Positions 41,962 through 54,469 are shown, numbered from the stretch's first letter. The stretch: 64,000 nucleotides of DNA from Paramacrobiotus metropolitanus (GCF_019649055.1 NW_026570221.1:2542001-2606000), one strand, 5' to 3'. The notes: a model not told the origin generated them from the sequence alone. Numbers and translations are program-made.

Positions 41962-44862
41962 TCAGACACGACGTCCAATCTTTGAGTTCAACAGCGGCAG
42001 CGTATCCGTGTTAGCGGTAGCGGTGGTACTGTCCACCAAGGGAAGAAGGAAGGTTCTCAAAGTCTCTGCTCTGGGTCTAGATTTACTGTTCGAGATGAGG
42101 CACGCCTGGAGGATATTTTTGTAACATGGAGCCATGTGTTCGTTTACCACCGGCGCGAAACCTTCCATAATTTTCATGGCGTATGATGCGTCGATCGTAT
42201 GGTCAAAAACAATAAAATCACTGCAGCCTGCTTTGCCCAGTATTCTCACGGAAATTCCACTGGAGCTGTCAAATAAATCATGCATTATGCAACCAAGGCT
42301 CCAGATGTCCGTTGCTCGCCCCGGGGGCGGCGTCTCTTCCTCGCCGAATCGTTTCAGCATTTCGGGAGACATATAGCGAGTTGTGCCACGCAAATGGGTC
42401 ATGTCGGCAGTGCTAGTGATGTTGCTCTGCATGAGTACCAGGTTGTCAAGGTCGCCGATTAAAACCGTATCATACTGCCCGGCATGATCTTGCAGAAACA
42501 CATTTCCTGGTTTCAGGTCACCATGGATTAGTCTGCGGCTATGGAGGAATTCGAGTCCGTTGACAATCTGTATAGCATAGCGTAGAGATCGTCCCCATTC
42601 TAGGCACGCCTTGTTCTTTCTGATTTTAGACAGCGCTGTCGATAAGTCACCACCTGAAGCGATAGAAGTGGTCTTTGCTTTACCTGGTTCACATACGCAA
42701 CAGCTTATCAAATTTTACAAGACTGCAAACCGGCAAACAAATTCGTCGGTTTGAATCGCACTTTTGTGCTCTTTGAAAATAACTGCCATTTAGTGAAGCA
42801 AAACATAAACCGACATACCGGAACAGTAGTCCATTAAAAATTCAACGGAAACGCCTCTTCTTGCTCGAATGATAGAGACTTTGTGGTACGTCACAACGTT
42901 ATCGCAGCGTAATTTAATCAGCATTCTCCACCTGGCCAACAGTTTTGCCCACTCTTCATCCTGGACTACAAAATGGTCATTGCGATCGAAGTGGGTGACT
43001 TTAACGGCTAATTCCTTTTCACCGGTTGCTGTGATTGGGTCGTTTATTGTCGCAATGTACAATCGGCCATAAGAACCTTTCGCGAAATAATCGCTTGGTC
43101 GGTAACTGTAGACGCAATCGCTCCCGAACGATTCGCGGTCAGTATCGTCAGTTTCTAGCCGTAAGTGTTCTGCAGCCTGCATAATATAAAACATATTTTT
43201 ACTGTGTTGGTTATAGGTTGTTTAATGCTTACCAGTAAAGTTGAAATCAGCGCATATTGACCAAAACATGAGACCTTGTAGTATAAAATCTGCAGTATTT
43301 AAATAAGTTTTTTGTTTTCCGGTAAGTATTACTAATTTTGTGTAATAATCATCCAAAGTAAGTATGGGAGAAACGTTCGGTGACGTCTACGCACGCACAT
43401 CAAATATGCGGGTCGGCCAACTTCGCCTTTGCCGTCCATTTGCCTTTGCCGTTTCAGTTTGCCGTTTGCAACTTTACCTTTACCTTTGCCTTTGTCGTCG
43501 GAAAAGCCGTTAGCGTTCCAATTTGCCGTTTCAGAGCGCCGTCTGTAAAAGCCTTTGCCGTTTGGAAAACAAATTACCGTTAGCACATTGCCATTTCTAA
43601 ACTTTTTCTGCGCGTTTCCGGTTTCACGGCTTTTCACATTATTCTGCATACGTTATGTGCAAAGTCCGCGAAAGTTTTAAAGCTTTTGATATGTTGTTTC
43701 GTAAGATAATAAGCTTAAGCTTACAATCTAACATTGTACACTTATAAGTGTGTAGATAATGTTGTTGGTGTGCCGATAATTTTAGCTTAACCATTTTCTG
43801 GACTACGGTAATGATTATGCTGTATATATTGTTACGGTATCATTTTCTACCATTGTTGCGCACCTTGAAACTTAATTAGGGCGGTGTATACAGAAACAAA
43901 ATATCAAAAGCTTTAAAACTTTCGCGGTCTGTGCACCACGTATGCAGAATAATGTGAAAAGCCGTGAAACCGGAAACGCGCAGAAAAAGTTTAGAAATGG
44001 CAATGTGCTAACGGTAATTTGTTTTCCAAACGGCAAAGGCTTTTACAGACGGCGTTCTGAAACGGCAAATTGGATCGCTAACGGCTTTTCCGACGGCCAA
44101 GGCAAAGGTAAAGGTAAAGTTGCAAACGGGCGAAGTTGGCCGACCCAAATATGCCGCCCATCGCGCACCTTTGATAAGGATCATCTCTAATGCTGATCGC
44201 GGATATGCTGCATCGCATGGTTATCTGTTGGCAGATCATATCCGCTGATTCAGTGCGAGCTGAAGTGAAGTCAGCTGTATCTTCTGAGCACTGAACGGCA
44301 TAATTTTTGATTCTGGTTCGTAGAACCAGAGTAACTGCAATTCGAAGATTTCTAAACTTAAAAACTTGTGAAAATATTATTAATGTGTCGGCGCCCTATG
44401 TAAAACGAAAATTAGCGAATAAAAATTATTCTTTTATCGCTAACGCACCTGCCGTATAGGCAGGCCAGCGCTCAAGATCAGAGTGAAGATCGGTATCTCA
44501 GGTGCGCGATGGGCGGCATCTTTGATGTGCGCGCGTAGACGTCACCGAACGCTTTCCCATACTTGGTTTAGATGGTTATTACACAAAATTAGTAATACTT
44601 ACCGGAAAACAAAAAATTTATCCAAATACTGCAGATTTTTTACTACAAGGTGGTATAAGTCTCATATTTTGGTCAATATGCGCTGATTTCAACTTTACTG
44701 GTTAGTTATACGTACCTCTTCGGCAAAAGCATCCCTTTGCGTCTGCAGTCTAGAAGCTTTCATTTTAGCCTTTCTGCGACAGTACAAAGACGCCGCAATT
44801 ATAACTATCAGGAAGACGCCACATCCAAGTGCGACGGGAGCTATCACTGCAATCGTTAACAT
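41962..44862 (-). CDS. Membrane-anchored protein kinase, 398 aa, three exons
   Basis: Exons 44862-44716, 43176-42819 and 42653-41962 join in phase (phases 0 and 1), with donors GTACGT and GTATGT. Exon 1 encodes a TM helix (VALGCGVFLIVIIAASLY, residues about 10-27) then CRRKAK, a stop-transfer signal. The kinase domain has a G-loop (AKGSYGRLY, residues about 81-89), AVK lysine (residue 108), catalytic loop HGDLKPGN (Asp 214), and SPE at about 264-266. The metal-binding DFG reads DLD (236-238), keeping the first Asp, so activity is plausible. HGD and GDLKPxN are Ser/Thr-type. No ligand-binding domain is seen before the TM; upstream exons may exist. The first intron holds a 1.47 kb foldback transposon. 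Confidence 0.82.
43232..44701. mobile_element. Harbinger-like foldback element, 1.47 kb, in a kinase intron
   Basis: Ends CCAGTAAAGTTGAAATCAG.. and its reverse complement, flanked by TTA (43229-43231 and 44702-44704), the 3-bp duplication of PIF/Harbinger elements. The arms are long: about 200 bp of outer match, then a further inner pair (43420-43700 against 43900-44130), so the transcript could fold into a hairpin of some 450 bp per arm. The right arm carries an extra inverted-repeat insert (about 44145-44520, ends ATGCCGCCCATCGCGCACCT and complement). No transposase. Confidence 0.82.
44145..44520. mobile_element. Small inverted-repeat insert within the foldback arm
   Basis: Bounded by ATGCCGCCCATCGCGCACCT and its reverse complement near 44500-44520. 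It appears only in the right arm of the 43.2-44.7 kb element. Confidence 0.55.
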
Positions 44863-45713
44863 CGTAAGCACTATTCACTGCAGACTTTTCTCGTTAAAGC
44901 AAAAACAGGCAGCACCGTCCGGCCACGCTTGAAATTTCCTGCAATCCCTAAACACATTGTGCTGCTTCGCATGGGCTTCCTTTTAGACAACACACGTCTT
45001 ATCCGAAGAGTTACCGTATCTGATAAAACGCTTTACATGTGGTATCCGTTACAGGATGCACGCTGGCCGTATATATTTAAGGTAACTGTGAATCGCGTTG
45101 TCTGTGCGACGGTCACTGCCATCAAATGTACGTATGCACGGTGGTATTTGTTACCAGATGCACACATGCACGGTAGCCGTATATACTCAAGCCACATGCA
45201 AATCTTGGTGTATGTGCGTCGGTCTCCTTCACTACACATTCACGGGAACGTTGGCTAAGGAATTTGTTGTGAATTTTTGTTTTTTATTGCCGGTAACATT
45301 TTGTTAAAGGTCACTGACTTCCTTAAAAGCCAGCTTTCGCGTGCAAATAATTTATGTCACTAATACTATTAAAAGATTACCATTTTGGTGCAGTTGTCCG
45401 TGGAGCACTGAAAAAACGTCCGGGGGAACGTTTTTACCAGCCCTAGACGATGTTTTTTTCTTACCATTTTTAAAATGGTTAGCACAATCTGCGAGCATCA
45501 ATACACCTGAGTTTTTCTGAAGATGACAAGGACTGAAGGTGAAATACGGCAATGCTGCTTTTTAGATCCGTCGGTGGCCCTTTAATACTATCAAAGACGT
45601 TACGACATCCAGCATTCCGGACCGTATACCTAGCGGCAAACACCGAGCACCGTCCATATGTACCGTGTACAGTTCGTTTCTTATTAAATATTTTTAATAC
45701 ATACATACTGCAC
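44863..45713. other. Upstream of the kinase gene
   Basis: No exon recognised, although an extracellular part of the kinase could be encoded here or further on. Confidence 0.3.
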
Positions 45714-46589
45714 TTAAGGGAAGTGGCCCGATACATGGTACCAAATTCGTGTACATGCACGAAATCTTTCACTTTCGCGCACTCCCAAACCCTTTTTTCT
45801 CTTGTTTTATGACATTCTGTAGTCAAATGATTTGTATACACAGGCCTGAAGACCGTTTGCGCGCGCAACATCCGGTTCGGGAGTTATGGCTGTAAGAAAA
45901 TTCCCAAAAGTATAAATGCTTTCAGGTGTACCAAAAGTCTCATTATGTACCGATCTCCTTCAAATTTTGCATGTAAATGCACATGGCCATGAAGATCGTT
46001 TTTACACCGATCCAGACTTCCACGGTTTTTTTCAAATTTTAAAATGAATTTTAAAATTTTTGAAATTCATTTTAAAATTTGAAAAACATGCTAGAACAGT
46101 GGATCGGTGTAAAAACGTTCTTCGTGGTTATGTGCATTTACGTGCAAAATCTGAAAAAGATCGGTCCATAATGAGACTTTTGGTACACCTGAATGCATTT
46201 AACTTTTTGGAATTTTCTAACGGCCATAACTCGCGAACCGGATGTTGCGCGCGCAAACGGTTTTCAGGCCTGTGTATACAAATCATTTGACTACAGATTG
46301 TCATAAAACACGAGAAAAAAGGGTTTAGGAGTGCGCGAAAGTGAATGATTTCGTGCATGTACACGAATTTAATGAAGTGTAAAAACGTTCTTCGTGGTTA
46401 TGTGCATTTACGTGCAAAATCTGAAAGAGATCGGTCCATAATGAGACTTTTGTTCCACTGTTCTAGCATGTTTTTCAAATTTTAAAATCAATTTCAAAAA
46501 TTTTAAAATTTATTTTAAAATTTGAAAAAAATCGTGTACACGAATTAAGGGAAGTGGCCCGGTACCATGTACCGGGCCACTTCCCTTAA
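45714..46589. mobile_element. Foldback MITE with TTAA ends
   Basis: TTAAGGGAAGTGGCCCG on the left, CGGGCCACTTCCCTTAA on the right. Arms of about 300 bp meet at an AT palindrome near 46030-46080. TTAA may be a target duplication (piggyBac-type) or part of the TIR. The right side also holds a second copy of a segment (46125-46195 again at 46377-46455) and a perfect GGTACCATGTACC-centred palindrome. Confidence 0.75.
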
Positions 46590-47227
46590 TACGTTTTCGC
46601 GCCGTGAGTAATTTCGAGCAGCAGTTTGAAAGGTAAATACTGTGAAACTCCTCTTAACATTCACCTTCCTATAACATTCACCCCCTTACTGCATGCATGA
46701 GGCTGGGAACCAAACCGTCCGGTAGACTATAACACAGGGGAAGTTCTATGTATAACATTCATCTCTTTACAGCTATAACATACACCTTTTATGGAACCGG
46801 TAACATTTTTACCAGCTTATTCAACCCCTGCGTAACATACGGTTGGCTAGGCTGGGGAAACAACCATTTCGGTGTCTCTAAAGAAATTTCCGGCTTCTGT
46901 TTTTAATCTGTTTAGTACCGGATCTTCCAACTCCAAGCATACAAAAGGGCAGCAAAACCAACATTCAGACCGCATAATGTCCATACTCTGATATTTTGTT
47001 AGTTTTTTTGTTAAGGAACACCCACGGGGGCTGTGTCCCTGAGCCCCTGAGGGCAGTGCCCCTGGGGGTAGTGCTTCTGTATAACATACACCCCTCTGTA
47101 ACATTCCGAAAGCCTGGAACGGAGGATGCATGTTGGAGAGAAGTTTCACACAAAGAAAAAGCAAATTACAGTACACAACACGTACTACTGAACATCCTTG
47201 GGGCGAACAATATTCTCATATTTTTGT
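46590..47227. repeat. Intergenic with an iterated TAACATWCACC motif
   Basis: Between 46650 and 47110 the phrase TAACATTCACC, TAACATACACC or a near variant appears about eight times, beside a GC-rich palindromic stretch (GCCCCTGAGGGCAGTGCCCC). Possibly the remnant subterminal repeats of a DNA transposon; no gene seen. Confidence 0.5.
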
Positions 47228-47235
47228 TTAGAGGT

Positions 47236-47891
47236 CAGGGGCTATTCGAGACCACCATCGACCATGTACTATTTTTTTAAGCCGAATCTGACCACGTATT
47301 AATGATCAGCGAATTTTTCTGATCTAGAAAGTATTTTTTTAAAATTTTTTTCGGAACAAAAAAATTCTGACTCCCAGGTCCGTAAGCCTCCCACAGTATC
47401 CTGGGCGGTAGCAATGGGATCAAGGGAAAAAATTTTACTTTCGTGTTGTTTTCACTGTTTCTAGATAAATCAATAACGCTGAATTCGAATTTGATGTTAA
47501 AAAATTGATAGAAACAGTGTGGAAGAACTTTTTGCTGAGAAGGGTGTCGATAATCGATGTTACATCAATTGTGTCAAAACTTGTTTGTTTTACGTAAATC
47601 TTTTTATTTTTAGCTCATATTATATTTTTAACATCAAATTCGAATTCAGGATTATTGGTTTACCTAGAAACAGTGAAAAAAACATGAAAGTAAAATTTTT
47701 GCCCTCGATCCCATTGCTACCGCCCAGGATACCGTGGGGCGCTCAGGGGGCTGGCAGTCAGAATTTTTTTGCTCCGACAAAAATTTTAAAAAATACTTTC
47801 TAGATCAGAAAAATTCGCTGATCATTAATACGTGGTCAGATTCGCCTTAAAAAAATAGTACATGGTCGATGGGGGTCTCGAATAGCCCCTG
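47236..47891. mobile_element. hAT-like MITE, 656 bp
   Basis: TIR CAGGGGCTATTCGAGACC (47236) and its exact complement ending 47891, flanked by TTAGAGGT on both sides (47228-47235 and 47892-47899). An 8-bp duplication and CAGGGG ends fit hAT. The arms pair over much of the length. No coding content. Related half-copies at 39.74 kb and 52.75 kb. Confidence 0.88.
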
Positions 47892-48029
47892 TTAGAGGTG
47901 AAAATAAGGGGTGTGGCTTACACACAGCCTTACAGAGTATGAGAATGTCTCGGCTCTGTGCGTTCACATACAGTACTCTGTACATCCATTTAGATTAAAA
48001 ATCATCGTGCAGCGGATAGTAGAATGTCT

Positions 48030-48448
48030 CGGTTGGCAGAATTTTAATGCGAAGACAAGTGGAATCATGGCTTTTGGTTGGGTCAACTTTTACATAGAAC
48101 TTGTGAATACTTGTTAAGAAGTACAACAAGCACAGTGCGCGTGCAGATACAATCACACTCGCTACAGTAATTGAGCCAAAAATTAAAAAAACGGACTGTA
48201 CAAATGTACCGTGCATAAGATTTTATGTACCGTGCATGTATATATGTCTACCGTGCATATGTACATTTTTTCGCGGTGAGCAAGCACTGCACTCAAGCCG
48301 GAATTAATTTATTCACGAGAAGCCGTATACGACTATACGTTTTGATTTTTTGCCGTTATCTTAACAAGTATTCACAAGTTCTATGTAAATGTTGACTAAA
48401 CCAAAAGCCATGATTCCACTTGTCTTCGCATTAAAATTCTGCCAACCG
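48030..48448. mobile_element. Inverted-repeat element, about 420 bp
   Basis: CGGTTGGCAGAATTTTAATG (48030) and complement (ending 48448), arms of about 95 bp, spacer about 230 bp. No clear target duplication. Confidence 0.65.
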
Positions 48449-48863
48449 GATTGAGAGAAATGAAAAATTGAAGAACCACAGAATAGAATAAAAGGGGGTC
48501 TCAGACAACCTTGCCTTTAATATACAATTACACCTATGCTGTCCCGCTACGCTTCGGTCATGCAGTGCCCGCAAAAAGCGAATGCACTTTCCTAGTTATT
48601 GCAAGGAGTGCGTTAATAAGTCGGAATAAGTAGGTCCCTATTTTTTTCAATTAATGTCCGTAAACTTGGCTATTATCCAGAATCTCTACTTCGTTGATTT
48701 TGCTAAAACATATTTGATGGTATAATTTCATGCGGGTAGGGCAAAAGCGTTCTGCGGAAAGTTTGTTATCCGGACGGTTTTCCCGGGTACACACCCAGCA
48801 TATATATTTTTTATTATTTCATCTTTTCCAGCAATAAGGATGATTCATATGATAGCATCATCT

Positions 48864-51800
48864 CTAACTTGGATAGGAATATCCTTGTAATAAACCGTTA
48901 CTGCTGTGGTTTTCGGTCTGGCATACAGTACCTGCGGAATTATTGATGTGCAGACTGGTTGATATTCCATGGTCGGACATAGTGCCATTCCCCACAACGC
49001 GAGCTTTGGTATCATATTCGAGCGCGATTACGTCTGTAATCCAGTCTATATAAAAGCTAATGTTCAGGTTTACACCAAGATGTTCTTGTTCTCCGGTTGG
49101 CTCACTGCAAAAACAACATATATACGCCCTCAAACACGATTGGCAACGTGGATGTCAAATTGCCACCGTACTATAATGATCCGGAAATCACTCCGAGCAA
49201 CATAGGTTCCTTTCCAGGCAGTCTCAATATGACTGGGCCCCCGGAATCACCCTATGACATAAGCTCAAACGTTTTGGAAATTGTCCAAGTTTCCAAAATC
49301 CTAGTACGTGCAGCTTGTAGTAGTTACTAAGATGTTTCATAAATCGAACAATGCTGGCGGCGCTTCCATAATTTTCGGATTTTACTAGAATATCTCAAAA
49401 AGACCACACTACACCGTGAAACTGATGATGCTTTTGAGCCGGTTCGCATACAGTTATGTCCATAAAATGAATACCTGAAATTTGTTCTTATTTGTGTCGG
49501 CATTTTATCACATTGCGAAAGTCACCAATCAGCGCTTGATATCGCTGCATTATCTTTTGTATGTTTGGGTGTGAGTCTAAATTATCCCAAAAGCAGCAGA
49601 TGTACCAACCTGTGCCGAACCAGCAGGAAGGCCATTCTTCGATCCGTTGTCACAGATTTGTCTTCGCTCATAGTAATTCAGCTCATCAAAATAATCGAAA
49701 TCGACCTCATCCGACTTTTTTAATTGGTCATTATGAACAGCAATACGGCACTCACTGAGGGGCATCAAATCTACTTTGACTGCACGCAAGGCTGGGCTTC
49801 CAGTAGCAATATCTGCGAAGAAGCAAACTTTAAGTTTAAGCCGTAAGGCGATGCTCAACATAATTACTGGCAGACCGAATTATTATGTACATACGATACG
49901 TTACTAGCGCATCTAAATAATCCCTGTACTTGCTGCCGTCACCCGCCTGGAGTGGGACTTTACGGCAAATACATACAATGTAGATCTAAATACCGAATAG
50001 GCATCTTTAATTTCCATAACGCGATAACAATATCAAGGTTCAATTTCACTTAAACATATGGACTAAATTAATGGTCACATAGCCCCATACCCAGCATTCT
50101 GCACGCAAGCGGTGCAGTGCACTTGTACCAAACGGATATTTTGAACTCAGTCGCACAGTGCACTGCACTGCATGCGTAGTGAATGTGGAGAAGTTGGGTA
50201 TGCGACCAGTTCGTCCTAGCTGTATGGCTAAATCTGGTGCGATACATAAGCATCATGTCTAGCCACAACGTCACAACGTCTAGCCACCAGCCGGCTGACG
50301 GCAGCAAGTACAGGGATTATCTAGGTGAGCCAATGACATCCCCCTTATATGTACGTACGCATTCCTGCACCCAGAATTGTTATGTACGTATTTTTTCCGA
50401 ACGCTATCGTTCTTCTCTTATTCTTACAATTAAGGGTTAGTCCACACTCACCCCCTTTTGCACCATGTTTTGCTATAGGCAGCCTCTTTTTAATAGATAC
50501 TATAGCCTATAGGCACCCCGCTTTACCGCGGACCACAGGCACCGACTTTTTTATTTTTCACCGAAGACTGACGTATCTCTTGGGAACGTACTTCTTGGAT
50601 ACTGTTTGAAAGCAGGATGGGATACTTATTCTTGGATACTGTTTGAAAGCAGGATGGGATACTTATTACGGAAGTGTCCGACATCATTATTACGTACAGA
50701 GCCGTCTCTGCTGCAGAACCCAGATATATTACAAGAGAGAAAATTCTGGAGCCGGTAGTGCAGCGACTATCTGAGAATTCTCTACGGTCAAAAAAATTCG
50801 ACCTTAAAACACATCAGCGGACATTAAGAGGGTGCCTATACATAGCTTTCGCACGCGACGGGATGCAGGGATTTATTAATCGAAAACGGGTGCCTATAGT
50901 CTAATTGGGTGCGACAGGGGTGCCTATAGATATCTGAGGTGAAAGGGGATGCCTATATCAATTTCCTATGTTTAATATTTGAAGGAATAATATAGGATGT
51001 TAGCATTAGCGTAGCTGAAATTTCGAGTGAGTTTACCTGGTTCGACAGTGACTATCATAGATATTGCAGGTGGCCCAAAATGTACTGCCACTTTTGAATG
51101 CTGGTTACCAGTAGTGTCAGGATATTTCAATACTTCTCTAAAATTGAAATTTTATCACTAGGTAGGATAAAAATCTACTACGCTTCCTGCGCAAACCGTA
51201 GCCGAGTGTGGGGGAGCTGGAGAAGCTGACCGGAAGCGCGTGCAAAGTGCGTGAACGCGCGGGCTATCTGACAAGTGAGCACCAGTACAGGGCATCCTGT
51301 CCGGATGGGGATTTCCAAAAGTAAATAAAGACCATGAGCACACAAAAATTGATGACGAACCCGGATGCTTCCCTCGTAATTCATATTGCCACGGTATTTC
51401 ATATTCAATAGCTTTCTGGTACTGAAATATTCAAGAACCTATATTCTAGCTGTAATCTACTGCACCCGCAGAAACTGGCCTGTTTTTTGAAGCGAGTTAG
51501 TTTTTCATCTGCAGCATGCAGTGCGGTAATAATAATTATAGAGTTTTACTGCAAGCAACAAAATAATCTACTCAGTTATCTTTTTCCAGATAGTACAGAT
51601 AACCTATTTTTCCCCATCCCGCCACTTCCACATCCTTGGACGACACGGAGTCCCACGGAACATGTCGGCAGTTTATCGGGTAGCTTATCTCGTTTGGAAT
51701 AGGGGCAGCTAGCTCCAGTAACGCAACGTTATCGACTGGTACTCCGTAAATGGAGCTGTCACAGCTAAATCCTGGATGGAAGTGCACCTGTGATATCGCA

Positions 51801-52336
51801 CGCAGTTGTTCGACGTTCACATCTGTCCCGCGCCATGCATAATATGCCGGGGCTATAGATATTTTCTTTCTAGAACCCACAACATTAGGATGTTTCAGCA
51901 TTTTCAAAAAAGTAACTTTTCCACCTTAAGAATTCGAAGTATGCCGCTTAGTAAACAACGAACTGGATATCGAGTATTCAGCAGTATTTAAAGTTAAAAA
52001 TTTAATGTGTTACTTAGAATCATTTGACATTCGCACCGAATGTACAGGTTATAGGACTCCTCTTAGTGTTAAGCTATTGCATCTTAAGCAACAGTCAGCT
52101 GCTGTATAAATCATAGCTTACCGCATGGGGAACGTTCGATCACACAAGCACTGAGCAGCCGTAAGCACAAAAGACGGATCAATAATAATTCCACTACATT
52201 TAAAAGACATGTTTGCAAACAACTTAGCCATGAAGGAATATTCTTTCCATGACTGAACCTCATAGCCTCCAATGATGCAGAAGACATAAGGAAAAAATGT
52301 CAAAAGAACGAAACTTCGCAACATCGCACTACTCAT
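48864..52336 (-). CDS. Secreted serine protease homologue (trypsin fold), His replaced by Gln
   Basis: Exons read right to left: 52336 to about 52124 (signal peptide, IIGGY, CSGIIIDPSFVLTAAQC); about 51920-51604 (PVDNVALLEL, VAGWGKI); 49812-49610 (LSEC, QICDNG); 49251 to about 49175 (GDSGGPVIL, GVISGS); then about 49110-48864 (EPTGEQEHLG, FYIDWI). The S1 family has a His-Asp-Ser triad. Here Asp (DNVALL) and Ser (GDSGG) are kept, but the His of TAAHC is Gln (residue about 62), so it is probably catalytically dead, a known class used in arthropod immunity and clotting cascades. The N terminus IIGG follows the signal peptide directly, with no activation peptide. The exon 1 to 2 boundary is unsure. 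Confidence 0.8.
50470..50965. repeat. Cluster of GGGTGCCTATAG motifs with a 37-bp direct repeat, in a protease intron
   Basis: GGGTGCCTATAG-like motifs at about 50829, 50888, 50918 and 50947, with inverted versions at about 50476 and 50505, and a perfect 37-bp direct repeat at 50594-50630 and 50631-50667. Looks like an inverted-repeat element with multiple end motifs. Confidence 0.6.
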
Positions 52337-52339
52337 AAT

Positions 52340-53038
52340 TTAAGAACAGATCATTCAAAAATTACGAAAATAAATAACAAAATCTGAAACTTTCACCAAA
52401 AACCATGCGATTCACTATTTAACACTAAACGAATCCGTGCTCCTGATGGTGTATTGCAGTTATGCTAGATTCTGACTCGCTGCTAAGCGCTGGGCCGCTA
52501 CTAATCACTGTTAAAATTGTGCTACAATTACTTGATGTTTGTAAAATGCGTTATCTAACTGCATTCCAGGGTTTGCTCCTGTTTTGTTTACTCACGAACC
52601 ATATGCATGATATGAACTCCACGATGGCAATAATTCAAATAAAACCAGCGATAACATTACCGCACGGACGAGATTCCATTGGTATGCCTTCATTATCATC
52701 TTATTATAGCAATCAAGCAAGCATGACCGCATCAGAATACAAAAATGAATTTTTTGTCTTTTGCTTCACCACCCCAGATGATATTAGAGCTCTGGGGGCT
52801 GGCAGTCAGAATTAGGTGACCTTTTCCAAGTCTTGGTTAGTTTTTGTGGGGACAACATCGCCAATAAAGTCGATGTTTCCGGATCGTTTCGTCGATGGTG
52901 CGTATGGCGCCAGTAAGGGCTTGCCCAAACAAAATTCTACAGTTATAGACACGCTATGCTATAGCCAATGCATTTCTGCGTACGTTATTGAGTATGTAAA
53001 CGATATAGGGCGGGTCTTAGGGTTCCAAACAAATACAC
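52340..53038. other. Intergenic with a MITE fragment
   Basis: 52745-52830 matches the MITE family of 39.74 and 47.7 kb (CACCCCAGAT..CTGGGGGCTGGCAGTCAGAATT). An open frame at 52546 starts MRYLTAFQGLLLFCLLTNH, which is signal-peptide-like, but it runs into this repeat and I do not call it a gene. Confidence 0.4.
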
Positions 53039-53041
53039 TTA

Positions 53042-53195
53042 GGCGCGATTCAAGTATTACGTAACGGCTCAGGGGGTGGGGGGTGGGTCGGCTGGCGTTA
53101 CCCGCCCATAAGTAATACATGGATAAAGGTCACAAAAGGGTGGGGGGTGGTCGAAAAAGTGGAAAATTTCCGCTACGTAATACTTGAATCGCGCC
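53042..53195. mobile_element. Harbinger-like MITE, 154 bp
   Basis: TIR GGCGCGATTCAAGTATTACG and exact complement ending 53195, flanked by TTA on both sides (53039-53041 and 53196-53198). The interior is G-rich (GGGGGGTGGG twice). Confidence 0.88.
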
Positions 53196-53639
53196 TTACG
53201 ATGAAGCACTAACTCCTCGAGAGGTGGCAACGCGTATCGTATACCCCCTCGTGCGGTTCAGCAACCATACCAAAGCCAAATTCGCTTAGAACTTGAGCAG
53301 CTACTTCGTATGCTATTGTACGAGCCTTATGTGCGTTTAATATTAATTGTTTCTCTTCACACGTTTCTGAGGCGGGCTTGTAAATACTTCGGTTCCCCTT
53401 GCAAATTGGACTTCACTTGTGCTTTACGGTTCAGCACATTCAGCACACTAATCACCCAACATACAATATAAATCAATCAGCATGTATGTAGTGCGCCACA
53501 TGGGGCGGCTGGTGATCCATTGGCTGATCCGCACTTTTTACTATGCGGCTCACCTAACCGAGCAAACCACCCTTGTGCCGCATTACGTATCTGTCGACCT
53601 GGCGTCTTTGTTGAGTTCGTAGTTGAGCCTTTGTAAGTA

Positions 53640-54380
53640 TTTGTTGAGTGAGTAGATTGTTGTCGCCACACCGCCACGATATACGGTCCGGTAAACGATA
53701 CGGTGGAACACCGTATCGTGACCATATCGTCAGCACAGTACAGTGATCGCAGTCATCGTAGCCCACAAACGGTATACGATACGGTCGATTCTTGCCTTCG
53801 TAGTGAAACGTGTGAAGTTTCAATCAGCATTGGAAGTTCTGTATGTAATAAACTGCGTTCCACTGTAAGTCAAATGAAAACTAAAATTCCAAATTTTTTT
53901 TTTGATACCAAAACGTTTACATTTGAGCGCCAATGAACCTTTCTATCAGCATTTGTAATTAACACAGGAATCTACGGAGTCTGAGTGAGCAGCTCGCGCA
54001 GAGTACTCCAACTGCTCCGTAAGCTTAGCATGGTAAACGCAAATGGCTGCAGAATCGTGAATCTTTTGACAAACCGCTTCCACTTAGTATCAAAAAACTT
54101 CAAATAATTTTGTCCTTCTTTTGATTTACTGTGCTGGTTAATCAAGAATACTTAGAGCTTACTCTAGCTATTCAAAACTTTCGAGTTTTGGCAACTGCAG
54201 CCGTAGTTATGGAGGCCACCGCCACCGCGAGTGGTTGCTATATCGCAGAGCACAACGGTATGCTTGACGATATCTGAGCCTTTTACCGTCAATCCTATCG
54301 TCAAACGGTCCGGTAAGGGTACGCTCTGATGACGTGAAAGAGCCTATCGTATATCGTACCGTCTATCGTAAGCCTTTTTC
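53640..54380. repeat. Transposon debris with iterated ACGATACGGT / ACCGTATCGT motifs
   Basis: Motifs recur at about 53683-53800 and again, inverted, at about 54260-54375, giving an inverted-repeat outline of about 0.7 kb. No transposase frame. Confidence 0.5.
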
Positions 54381-54432
54381 GGCGTGCGACTACAATCTAC
54401 TAATTTGCTGAACACGGTAAAGTGCAAGGACA

Positions 54433-54468
54433 CTCCGCTCGAAAATTGGGCCGAATTTTCGAGCGGAG
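54433..54468. repeat. Perfect 15-bp hairpin
   Basis: CTCCGCTCGAAAATT, a 6-base loop, then the exact complement. Isolated and GC-rich at its base; purpose unknown. Confidence 0.8.
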
Positions 54469-54469
54469 G

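Noticed and set aside
43332-44190. Two similar Lys/Gly-rich proteins on opposite strands
   Set aside because: They are the two arms of the foldback element read on opposite strands, not genes.
52462-52815. Small secreted protein
   Set aside because: A hydrophobic start is present, but the frame runs into a MITE fragment and has no other support.
53640-54380. Gene regulatory element with iterated operator sites
   Set aside because: The inverted layout of the motifs and surrounding transposon debris fit transposon ends better.
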